64,000 nucleotides of DNA from Cardiocondyla obscurior (lineage: Eukaryota; Arthropoda; Insecta; Hymenoptera; Formicidae): NCBI RefSeq assembly GCF_019399895.1, contig NC_091868.1, positions 1,598,499-1,662,498 on the forward strand. The letters run 5' to 3'. The position numbers were made by a program, and so were the translations under genes. Under the pieces are notes generated by a model. It did no database searches and had not been told where the DNA came from. It saw only the letters and a program-made list of their open reading frames with translations. This document shows, one piece after another, positions 1 to 11,600 of the stretch. Positions within the stretch are counted from its first letter, which is position 1. Each line of letters opens with the position of its first letter.

Positions 1-290
1 AGTAAAGCCAGCACACGGAACTTCCGAGAGTGAGAGAAATTTACGGAAACATGTATACTCTAGCGGAATGAAATGGATATATATGCATATATGCATATGA
101 GTCACACAAGCGCACGTGTCAGAAACATATGCATATACACGTAATATGACACACGTGAGATTTATAGATGCGTGTGTATATGTGATGTGTATATATTCGT
201 GTACGTGTGTGTGTGGCCCTTCTTTCTCGCATTATTAAATTATCTTCCACCACAAAGGGTAAAGGTGGGACAGTAAAGTGGCGTTGCCTC
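1..290 (-). other. LENG8 3' flank / 3'UTR
   Basis: This stretch follows the LENG8 stop codon on the minus strand and is probably 3'UTR. It contains an alternating TATG/CATA and CACG/TGTG microsatellite at about 70-210. I saw no AATAAA on the minus strand, so the cleavage site may lie outside the window. No coding sequence is supported here. Confidence 0.5.
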
Positions 291-3200
291 CTACCAACCA
301 CCTAGACTACCACTGCTTGCCTTGCAGTCGATTTGCTGTCGAGCGAGATCAGCGTAAACCAAGCTGAACTCGCTGACAAATTCATAAAACTTGTCCAAAG
401 AATCAAAGGCCAATTCCGCTACGACGAAATGAACCGCCAAATTTTGCCGGTAGCTAAACAGCAGAAGAAATTCAAATGTTAGACAATGATCGCATATGGT
501 AACATGATAGTGAATACATATAACAGGAAAAAAAAAATTAAAAAAAAATAAAGAATTAAATATGCAATTAACTTTCGCCTACGATGTCCTGTAACAGAAA
601 TCTGTAATTATAGTTCACATAATCCATGTCTCTTCATTCGTTAAAATATGATGCTGAAATTGAATTAAATATTTAAAGAAATCACAGCTCGATTAAAGTA
701 TGCCGAATAAGTTTCGATATACTTGTTCACTTATCATGATAAATCATAATTCAGGAATAAACTTCCTTTTAGAAAACAAATGCAATATACGGACAAAAAT
801 CCGTACAATTGCATTTACTGATATAGTTGTTCTTTACATCTAAGAGTGAAATTTCTTTCTAAAAAATCTATTATGCGATTGTATACTTTTTACTGTGTCA
901 TTATCGTGAGATACAATAGCATACTTCGTGAATTTTATAATTTTGATCATGAATATTACGCAAATTGAAGTAATTAATAATTCCAAATTTAAATCATTAA
1001 TTAAAATTAGTATAAATTTTTTTCTAACATAAAAAGTATACAATCCTTCAATAAAAATATTATTTTTAAACACAAAAATTAATTCAAACATATTAAAATA
1101 ATATCTATAAGTAATGTTTAATACGTACGACTTTATCATGAATTTCAATGCCTTCTTTCGCTCTCTTGCAACAAACCAGTCCATCAAGAAAGCGGACATA
1201 CGCGGCGCTGTCCTATACAGTTTGAAGAAAGCGTGAAAGTTACCCAACCACCAAGCCGATCGTATTTTTAATGCATGTTTTATACACTCGTCGTTTTTAT
1301 CCTCTGCAGAAAGTGCCGCTAAAATTGTTGTTAAGTCTGAAATAAAAAATATAGATCATAGAATATTCTAAAAATATAATTTCCAGAAATATTAATTTAC
1401 TACATTGTTAACTCCGTTACTAACCTTGAGTATTTTTTGTGAAGATATAATAGAGAATTCGATACGCAATGAATTCGCATCGATTCTCACCACCGAGATC
1501 CTGATACAGCATTTTCAGCTGTGTTTGACACTGATTAAATTCTTCATGATCACCACGTTCTAAAGCTACACGAGCGTGAGTTTCGTATACATGAACTGTA
1601 AACGCATCCCTGATACCTTGCACGGTAAGATCTTGCCGGATGGATTTTAATTGGTCACAAGCATATCTGTAGTCCTGATCGGCTAGCCAACGGTTCTTGA
1701 CATGGACCAAAGAATTTTGAAGTACACTTACCGGTCGAACTGCAGAAGGGGCAGGAGCCTGAAACAATATTACATAATTTTCTTAAAAAATATAATCACA
1801 AATTATGACATAATTAATTTTACAAAAGTTTTTAATAAATTATTTCATATTCTAAATATAATGTAAATAATTTTGAATATTTATACGTACCGATGTGAGA
1901 CGTAAGTAAGGTTTCTCTAAATCCTTGCACGTGCCGACGATGTGAAGCCCGGTAAAATCAAATTCCGAGTTGGAGTCGTCTCTAACAACGACGCTGCTAA
2001 CGACTGTCCTGGAAATTCCGCCGTTGAATCTGGCAGCGCGCTGCTGTAGCTTCTCCTTCGTTCCCAGCTCATCCGTGTTGCCTGTAGCTAAACCAAATTC
2101 GGAATAGAAATGCGATTTAGCCTGCTTAGTCTTCTTGGATTTCTTGTTGCCGTGATTTGCCTTGTTGCGCGCGGATTTTTTCACTTTGAGTGCCTTGTAA
2201 TCGTGCTCCCGATCGCTAATATTCGACGACGAGGACGTGCTGCGCCTGTTGTTGTACCTGCGCGACGGTGGACTACGTGTACGCGAACGTGTCGACTTCG
2301 ATCTCGACCTTGAACGTGATCGCGACCGTGACCGCGACCGGGATCGCGATCTCGATTTGGATCTTGATCTTGATCTTGATCTAGACCTCGATCTCGACCT
2401 CGTCCTCGAACGCCTGCTGTGTGTCACAGAGAGACGCGCGCCAAGCCGAGCCCCGAGCGAGCTGGAAAGGCCAGGCTTGCGCAGGCCTCCCTGTGCATTG
2501 ACCAGTGGGCTCGCCAGAGGATTCGCCAGTTTTAATGCCGGCTTCGAAGGCTTGATCGTCATGGTCATACGTTCGCTGTGAATGCTAGGTAGAGGTTCCT
2601 TATCCCAGTCCTTCACCCAAAGCGAGCCGTCGTTCGCGGCGCGTGTGATTTTGCCTTTCAATATGATTTCAACCTGATCCTTATCAACTGCCGTTTTACA
2701 CTTTTCGTAGCATCGATTCACATAATTCTTCAAACTGTCGGGCCAGTCTCCGACCGGGCTGTGGGCAATGGAGGAAACGGTACCAGCACTGGAAACTGTG
2801 TTACTAACAGCCGTGGTGACCGGCACGACAGGATTGGGAGGCTCCTCGCTCGGTGGCGGAGGAGCCGCCACTTCGCATTGCGTGGGAGGCAGCGGCGGTA
2901 GTTCCGCAGGTTTCGCATTCGGTCCGTTAGGTATAAAAGGACCGGTGGTAGAAGCATTTCCCTGAAAGCTATTGTTGAATTGAGCTGCTAAATTTTTGTT
3001 CCGCTTACGTTTTTTCTTCGCGGCACCACTATTACCGGATGGCGTGTACCCAAGACCCGTTTTCTTGTTCGGTAAATTGAAACGGATTGCATTTGGATTA
3101 TTATATTCTGTAAAAAAAAATAATACTTATTTTAAAGCTATACATTCAATCGACAAATTTTTCGCTCATTTTAGTTTATCTTTAAAAAAAAAAAAAAAAA

Positions 3201-3485
3201 AAAAAAAATATGTAACACTTACGAGAACCATCATTGTGCATTCCATTCCAGTTACCATAAGGAAATGAATTGTACATCATTCCCGAATAAGCCATCGACT
3301 GTTGTTGTACGTGATTGTTATGTTGTTGAGCTGGTGGAACTGATGGTGGTGGGCCAGGTGGCAATGGTGGAAGATCAGATTCATCATCTAGAGGCATTGG
3401 GGTACCAGGTATAGGAGGCTGTTGATGCAGCTGCTGTTTTGTCTGATTATTTCCCTGCTGCTGTTGAGGCTGCTGTGGCTGTTGT

Positions 3486-3529
<44 letters not shown>

Positions 3530-4510
3530 TTGATGATGCTGCTGGATCTGTTGAGGATTAAAAGCTTGGCCATATCCTGGCATCATATGATAATAATTGT
3601 ACATCTGTCCTTGATGTGTCACTCCTTGGTATGCTGGATTATATATTTGGCTGCAAAAAAAAAAAAAATGCAAAGGCTACAATTAGCAAATTTATTTTAT
3701 ATTAATATTCGATAACGTTAACGAGAAATATTACATTTTGTTAATTGAACAAAATACTTATATTATCACCATGTATCAAGATATAAAAATAAAAAAATTG
3801 AAAAACAAAAATTATTATTGCATTATATTAACAATTCAGTAACATAGTATCTTTTATTGTACATTTAGCAATGTGTCGGTAATATTAAAATAATATCCTG
3901 GCCAAATTGCTTTCAGACAAAGAACTAGGTCACAAATGTCACTCACCCACATACAATATACCTCTCAAATAAAGTTTTTTCAAATTCTACCTTACTAACA
4001 TCACACCTAACACATTTACAAAGAAATGAGATGTTTCTCTAGCTAATATTTTGCCTAAAAAAAAAAAGAAGGTCAGAGACAAGACTCGACTTTGTTTATG
4101 ACGCGATAAACGAATGATTCATCCTGTATATACATAGGCGTATCGGAGAACAGGCCCCTCGCCTGCATTCGTTATTTCAATCAATTCGAGGACAATTTTT
4201 TAAATCGAAATGGTATCATGTACTTCGGGCGATTACATTTGTGACTCAGGAGTCTGTTTGATGCATGCAGATCGGATTTCGAATGGCTGTCACATCAACT
4301 AAAATGGCCGACCCTGTTAAGGTGCTGTTGCTCGGAGCACCTTGGCGTCCTGACTCACCCTGGGTATGGCGGAAACATGTTGTGCATGCTGTTCGACGGA
4401 TACTGCCATGCCATATTCGCCATCGGAGCTGCTCCGATCGGCGGCTGCTGCGGGTGAAACGACGGTTGCTGCTGCTGTTTCTTCTGCGACAAAGCCTCGC
4501 CTTCTGACAT
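291..4510 (-). CDS. LENG8: LENG8 homologue, SAC3/GANP domain protein with polyQ and RS tracts
   Basis: Six coding exons in transcription order: 4510-4359, 3650-3223, 3107-1891, 1758-1425, 1336-1129 and 453-291. The joined frame is 2502 nt, 833 aa (human LENG8 is about 800 aa). All borders are GT-AG and phases agree. The start is ATG (MSEGEALSQKKQQQQ). Residues about 84-116 are glutamine-rich. Residues 310-375 hold the conserved GDWPDSLKNYVNRCY block, and 424-475 are almost pure RS/SR dipeptides. Residues 600-833 are the SAC3/GANP-type helical domain (RQDLTVQGIRDAFTVHVYET). Family knowledge: LENG8 resembles yeast Thp3, which works with Csn12/PCID2 and Sem1 in nuclear mRNA maturation and export, so a nuclear role is expected. 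Identity is secure; the last exon (54 codons) is the least conserved-looking part. Confidence 0.9.
2295..2450 (-). repeat. RS-dipeptide coding repeat in LENG8
   Basis: Degenerate hexamer repeats encode alternating Arg-Ser, about 50 residues with a few Lys and Thr. RS tracts are phosphorylated splicing/export-factor modules. The antisense frame reads as long Asp-Leu runs and is a shadow. Confidence 0.85.
3440..3545 (-). repeat. CAG-type polyglutamine repeat in LENG8
   Basis: CAG/CAA codons give a Gln run interrupted by Pro and His in the second coding exon. The antisense frame gives poly-Leu and is not a gene. Confidence 0.85.
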
Positions 4511-5090
4511 ACCGTGGAATAAAAAATAACAGAATCACTCGGAGATGGCCACCTACCCTCTCCCGCCCCTTTCCCTACTCGTGGCGCGTTGTCGAGTCGA
4601 CCCGCGAGTAGGGTCGCGGGCGTGCGTGTGCTCGAACGGAAAGGAAAAAAAAAAAGAAATCGGGTAAAAGAAAACTCGAACGAGAATTCACTTGAGGGAA
4701 AAAAAAAACTCGCCGCCTGCGGCTTTCCCGCTCGTCCTCGTGCTCTCGTATTCACAATATGCTTCTATAAACGCGTGCACGATTTACAGCGCAGCACGAC
4801 ACTCGGGAAAGCGTGAAAGGCGATTGACTGGAATGAACGGAACGGAGCGGAACCTAACGCGGTTTACATAAACGCGTTCAAAAACCTACTCCGAATTTGT
4901 TACATTGGAAATCTAAAGGCCGATTTACGTATAGTGAATCTTAAGCCTTAAAGAAAGTGATGAATATGATTGGTTAATTTCTTCAATCTTTTTCACGTGA
5001 CCGAAAATTATTTATACTTGGTGAACGCGAGTGCCGTCAGTATCGCGCGAATAATTTTAATCATTTTAATTATCAATCCGCGAGTGTCGT
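4511..5090. promoter_or_regulatory. LENG8 leader and probable divergent promoter
   Basis: GC-rich leader sequence lies upstream of the LENG8 ATG up to about 4860. Beyond it are a CACGTGAC E-box (4996-5003), an inverted CCAAT (ATTGGTTAAT, about 4970) and an initiator-like TCAGTA near 5037. The layout suits divergent transcription: LENG8 to the left and a candidate plus-strand leader exon to the right. TSS positions are inferred, not seen. Confidence 0.4.
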
Positions 5091-5137
5091 GAGTGACGTG
5101 TGAATTGGAGTGACATGTGGATTGGAGTCACTTGGAA

Positions 5138-5195
5138 TTCTGAGAGGAAGAGCAGGTCCAGGATGAACATCGGGCATCGACAGAGCAACGTTTGA
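5138..5195 (+). ncRNA. Exon-end motif copy A (candidate leader / lncRNA exon)
   Basis: This 58-nt segment begins TTCTGAGAGGAAGAGCAGG and ends directly before GTAAAT. It aligns without gaps to the 3' ends of two minus-strand exons at 31962-32019 (about 72% identity) and 32445-32503. Three imperfect 17-bp tandem units (5091-5140) precede it. No long ORF follows on the plus strand, so if transcribed it is probably a leader or non-coding exon. The homology is seen directly; transcription is inferred. Confidence 0.4.
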
Positions 5196-5197
5196 GT

Positions 5198-8100
5198 AAA
5201 TATCCTTTTTTAATTATATTAACCTTATCAACGTAATAATTTTTTTTTTTTATTTCTTTAACTAATCTTATTATTCAAAAAATAATTAATTAAAGAATTA
5301 TTGAAAGGAAAAGAAAAAGAATATAGATCATTATATCATTGAATTAAAGCTCTTTAAAAAATCTAATTAAAACCGCGTGCAAAAATTATATTTAAAATAG
5401 ATTTTCATTTTATGCATATCGTCGCATCGAATCGTAAAGTTACGTGTTCTTTTATTTTTTCTTTTTTTATTAAGGCAACAAAGTTATGATGAAATATTAT
5501 AATAAATTAAAGATCTGCGAAAGGAATAATTAAAAAAGGACGCGCCCGGTTTGTAACTTCTAACAATGATATATTTTGGAACATATTGTCAATGGGGGAT
5601 ATAGACATTATAATAGATAAACTATATTTCGAAATTTAAGATTCCGATGGTGAATGTTAGCCGGGGTCGCAAATTCGCTCTTCCATCCCATACAAGCATG
5701 CGTAAAGACAAAAACAAAATTTAAAAAATCTCAAAAAAAAAATCTTACATACAAATGTGAAGACACAATCGACAGGACTCGGAATCCGCGAACACTCGCC
5801 GAAAGAAAATAGTTGAATATTCACAGCGAGTTTGTAGGCAAAGTACGTCGCGAGTGTATAGCAAAGTACAATTACTTTTCTTAATTTGTTTAACTTATGA
5901 AATAAGCTGAATTAGGAAAGTGAAGATTTCGAAAAGAGATATATATATATATCTTTAAACGGATACGAAGACGATCCACGAGTTAACAGTAGTCGCAAAA
6001 ACTTTTATTCCTATACAATTTAATCTGAATAAAAGGACTTTTATTTTAATAAATATAAGGAAAATTTAATCGATTCGCTTATCGATTCAGAATATAGTAT
6101 TATTATACTGATTCAATGGGGTTCAACGATCCATTAGTTTTAGAACAACCTGTAGTTTCGACAAGTGATTATAAGCTTGATCTGATTTGAACTTCAGATC
6201 TTCTCCAGCTCTATTTCATTCTTGCTTAATCAACTTACTTATATAGAATAATTGTGCAGTTTTTGACAAGTCTCTCAAGTTTAAGCACAGAGAACGCACG
6301 ATGACTATTATAAATTGCCGAGAAAAGGAAACGGTCCTTTAACATCATTAAATATTAAAAGCTTAGTAAATTAAACATCTTAATAAGTTAAAAAATTAAA
6401 TATTACATCGATGGACGATTCAGAATGTAAAAAAAAAAATCATTATATGACAAAAACTGTATGAATTTAAAATCATAAAACAATGACTAGATCGCTAATA
6501 TCGCTCTGTACTTAAATTTAAGATCGGATATCGTTAATTCTTATTTTACATTACTACGATATACGATTATATCGATCGTGAAAAAAAAAACGTTCAGAGA
6601 TAGGTATCCTTTTACATGATAAACGTTCATACAACGACGATAACAAATTCGAGAATACGGTGGTTCTTTTCGTCCGAGTGTCTCGCTCCCGCGGTCGGAG
6701 AGACGAGCGATAATTAGATGCCTTGATCGTAAATATCACGTAAAAGACCCTGACGTTTTGTAGACTAGAAAAGTATTAATCGGCATTAAATACGCTGCGA
6801 TACAACAGAAGCGCGGACCTTTCTTTTATGTTTTCTTTATGTTACTTTGTAGGCACTTTCTACGAGTAACCGGAGACTCTGGAAACGCGTAATGAAAATC
6901 AAAACGTCTCCTCTGACATTAAAATTAGTTCACATCATCTCTATGCGACGCAACGTCGTCGTTCGTCTTACACTTAGGAAATTAAAATATAAATTAGGCG
7001 AGCGTTGAAAAACGTGTAATATTTTGTAAATCGCTATTGCGTGCATGCGCACACGAGAATCATACTTTTTTTTCTTATCTTGTATTACTGTATACAATTC
7101 TCTTATCGTATGTATATATATATATATTTGTGTGTATATATATAACTCCTACTCTCTCATTATTTCTCTCTAGTTGTTCGTTCATTAAAGATTTATTGCT
7201 TTAAATATAATTGCGAATCAATGCAAGATAGTCACACAATAAACAGTGTTGTCTATATCGCTATAGCTAGTGATTGGAAAGAGATAATTGATATATTTAA
7301 AGACACTATAGATCTGTCGAGCTGTCGAAACATGACATTTATATATTCATTACGTATCAAATAATCTTCCCGCACATTCTTTCACAATCAGAGTTATTCA
7401 TATAGATGAACTTTCGCGGATAGTACGTTACACGATTTGTAGAATATAACTATTGCATCTAGTACAGGGAAGTACAGCTAACAGTTACAAATATTTCAAT
7501 AACTGTAGCTCGATACTAAATCCATGCTTCTTAATTTGTAAAACTTATTGCCCCCATCGATAATACTGCATCGATAAACAAACTATTTCCAAGTCCGACA
7601 TTATAATATTTCAGTGAGCCACCTAATTATAGATTTATAATTATTGCTGTAAAAGCAATTATTTGTTTGACGTTTTGTCGGATGGACGAGTATTATTTCT
7701 GTCAATTCAATTACATACTTTAAAGCATTTCTTTAATGTTGCAAATTAGAAATATTTTTTTTTTCGAAATGCAACAACTTTTATTCTTTTTTATAAATAC
7801 TCTAAATGTATGAATATGTAATACGATTCTCCTCATTGAGAAACGGAAAGTTGATGCCTCCATTAATTTAGCTACTTCTTGTTCGTGGTCTTTAAGGCAC
7901 CTGATATATGTATGGTACGCAATACAATATGTAAATATACATATATACTTTGTTATAATTAAGAAATTAATTGGCATATTAAATTAAAAATGAAAAACCT
8001 ATTATGAATATATATAAATTAAAATTATTATCTTGAAATTTAAGATAAATTATATTACAAGAGTACAATTTAATTGTAAGATATATAAAACAATATTACT

Positions 8101-8602
8101 GAACAATATAATTAAAATGTACATAAAAAATTAATTACAAGCACACACGATGCATACTTGAGATTACCTATTCTTAAAAAAAATTCAAAAACGATTAAAT
8201 ATATGTAGCAAAAGCAGATAATATAATCGTATCGTAATCGGGCAATCATTCGCAAATGCATACTGCCGATCCTACAAACTTACGAGAATTCTTATCTAGA
8301 TGCGCACAATACGATAATAGCCGTTAGATTCATATATTATATTCATATATATATACTAGTGAAATTGGCTTTTGGTAGGATGAGTGGAGTATATAGTACC
8401 GCGTGGTGATTTTTATATGTAAATGATAAAAATACCTTTTGGATATATTGACTAGTTTCTGTCTCCTCGCTGTTCTTCTCTTGTTTCTTCCAGCAACTTT
8501 CCAATGCACGCACTCGGTCTAATCCGCACAATGATGATAAAACACAAAATAATCGTCGGTATTTCGTCGGCAATAACGTTATTATATCTATATTATATCC
8601 CT
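5198..8602. other. AT-rich interval between LENG8 promoter and gamma-syntrophin stop
   Basis: I saw no coding exon. The interval contains A/T runs and a TATA dinucleotide repeat near 5940 and 7110-7145. The part next to 8602 is probably the gamma-syntrophin 3'UTR. A minus-strand AATAAA lies near 7186, but the UTR end is not determined. Confidence 0.5.
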
Positions 8603-11600
8603 TTACGGAGTGGTCGACGTTAAAAACGTAGGATCTACCGCGGCTACCTTCGCGGTAAGAAACGCATGCATACAGAACAATAAGTTTTGTAACTGGGAAC
8701 ACTCCAATTCCTGTCGAAACATACACAAAGCGTGAATACATATTTTTCTACATATATATAAAAAATGAAAGGTGAAAAATTGAATGCAACATTAACTAAA
8801 AAAAAATTTTTTAAGAAATATGTTGCAATGCATCTTTCAGCTTCGTTAAAAAATTTATGTTTACCTTCGTTTCGATAGCGATGCTATCTAGTTCTTGGAA
8901 ATGTAATTTAAGCCTACTTTTACCATCGTCGCTGGACCCTCTCAATTGAGAAAATTTATAACGCCATACAATCTCGCCGATTCCTTCATACGACAACGTA
9001 AATCCTTGAGTCCATTCTAACGTTAAACCTGCGCTTCTGCTATTGAAAGTTACCGGGAAAGTTTTACTCTGTAACGAGGAAAAAAGGACATTAGAAAAGA
9101 ACGACATTAAAAATACTTTGCAGAAACATAATGTACCTTTAAATGAGTAACAGCTGAACATATGGCGGTGTGCCACGCCGCTTCAACACGTAGAAGTTCT
9201 TGTCTAGTTTCAACGCTCAAATAACGCGGCGGTTTACCCGGACTCTGCGCCAAAAAACAATGTTGTCGCTCGTCCACATTTTCCGATTCGCGCATAACGC
9301 GGAACATCGTTTGGTATACTTTAAAAGTTAACGCGCATCGAGACCAGTCGCCTATGTTGCACTAAAAATGGCAATAAGAGCGATTTAAATCGACAATTAC
9401 ATTTCGAATAAACCAACAATTTTAAAAGGCAAAAATAAATAAAATTAAACGTACGAATTGATACATACAGGAGGTGTCTCAAATAACAATAGGTCCGGTC
9501 CTTTTAATGCCAGGAATCTCGGTCTGTAACTCTGCCACGGTTGATTACTATTGCTCACTGCCTCATTAACCCAGCCCATGTATTCTATGCGTTCACCGAC
9601 CCCGAAATTACGATTGTACAATTTCATCTGAAATTGAATTCCATCTAATCATTAAATAGTTTAATTATTGAAACAATTAAATACCACGTAGAAAACAGGC
9701 AAGATAATATTACAGTTACATTATTTGTATCACCTGCAAATGCGTCAGTCCTGTAATGTTATCAGTTATATATTTTAACCATTGGCTGAGAATAGCGCTA
9801 TCGTCGCAGTGTATTACTCCCGTACGTGCCCCGTTAAGTCCTCTTACTTCAAATGCATTTCTCCTTAATTTGTCAGTGCCAAATATGTACCTCGTCACGT
9901 ATGCCATCATTAATGGAACTGAAAAATACCACGTTTATTTAAATCACAAGTAATATATTTTGAATTCATAAAAGAAAGTATTATATAATACCTGTGATTA
10001 CGTCCACCCATCTTTTATATTGCATTGAACTGGAAGATGCATTGGAACTTTGACGGCTATGGCTGCATCTGGGACTACCCCCTTGCCTGTTAGGCGATAT
10101 CCATCCATCTTCTGTTGTACCATTGGCAACGTTATCCAGCTTTTCTTCTTTTTCTGTTGATAAGAATCAATCAATATATGAGATGCATATCCTCATTGTT
10201 ACGTTTTTGCGATAATATATAATATTCCAGTACCATTTTTCTGTAGAAATGGCTTGGCTGCTCGATAATGTTTGACCGTTAAAACTACTATATCACCGGC
10301 ATTCCTCAAAATATTGACGGCGTCGTCGTGGTTGCACGCCGTGATATATTCGCCGTTCACTAAAAAAATTATAACAGATTAATTGAATTATTTAATAAAC
10401 AAAGAATCGTACGTGATAAATTTTTATGGTTTCGAATATATAGAGTAGAGATAAAGTCAATATTTGCTTCAATAAGAACAGGCATTGGCACAGTTGAAAT
10501 CGATACTCATTAACTGTATATAGTGCCGTTGAACTATCGTAAAAGTGTCGACTGTCGTGCAACTGCAATCGGTGAAAATAACGAGAAACAAATATTAATA
10601 GAAGATATCTTACTTTTATAACTCTTATTAGCAAAGTATAATTTACACAGAAATATCATTAAACTTAAAGAATTCAGGCAAGATTAAAAAATGTTTTTTT
10701 TTTCTTTTTTTCTAATTAACCAATAAAAAGTAAAAAGATACTTTAAGCAACGTACAAAAGTATACACATGATACATTAAATAAACTGTAAAAGATATCTC
10801 AAATTGGTAAAAAAGAATTAATAAGGATCCGTAGATTAATGTGAAAATTTTTTGTTGAAAATACCTTTGATAATTGCGTCTCCTACGAATAGCTGGCCGC
10901 ACTGATCAGCAGCTTGACCCTTATAAATTCTCGATATGAGTACTGGAAGCTTGTGTTCCGCTCCACCCTTTATGCTCAGTCCTAAACCGCCGACCTTTTG
11001 CCTGGTAATTTGCACCATGCGTTCTTTAGCGTCCAGAGGTGGCTTATTGTGATTCGCTGCCTGCTAAAATATATTCTTGTCTTTGACACGTTTTTCACAG
11101 GCGTCCATAATCGATAAAGCATCACGCCGGCAAGACGTATAAGCGTTATTCGTTCGGGAAATATATGATAATACGATTATCAAAAGGCACTCTACCTCAA
11201 GATCCTCTCGTTGAAGCTTCAATACCTCCATAGACAAGTGCAGACGCATCGGCACGGGTTTGCTTTTCCCATCGCTAACCGTCACCATCCCCGTTCGTAC
11301 CTGTCGAGAATAAAATCCAATTGACAAAAGTTACTTGCCGTGAAATTGCTATTTTATTCGCTTAAAATGTTAAAAGAAAAAAGAAAATAAAATATGCGTT
11401 TATATCTAAGAGCGGAGCTATACGAAGTGCAGTTTTATCAAATTAAGACCAATTATCGGTTGATTTTATTATTAGACAAATTCGTTCAGCTTATCACGTT
11501 CGATTAAAGACGCTCTATATAACCATTTTTAATTGAAATTGTATAAAAACTAACATATTAAACAATCTTTCAAATACTATCTTTCCTATTTTAACTCTGT

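Noticed and set aside
2237..2581. Plus-strand ORF rich in Asp-Leu and Asp-Arg repeats
   Set aside because: Exact antisense shadow of the LENG8 RS repeat; no splice or promoter context.
3422..3715. Plus-strand poly-Leu ORF
   Set aside because: Antisense of the LENG8 polyglutamine repeat.
8343..8741. 132-codon minus ORF near the gamma-syntrophin 3' end
   Set aside because: The real last exon (8710-8603) uses another frame and ends in TAA; this frame reads across intron and UTR and has no syntrophin sequence.
8811..9176. ORF ending VNINFLTKLKDALQHIS
   Set aside because: Read-through of exon 9 into the intron at AAG|GTAAAC; the true continuation is ELECSQL from 8710.
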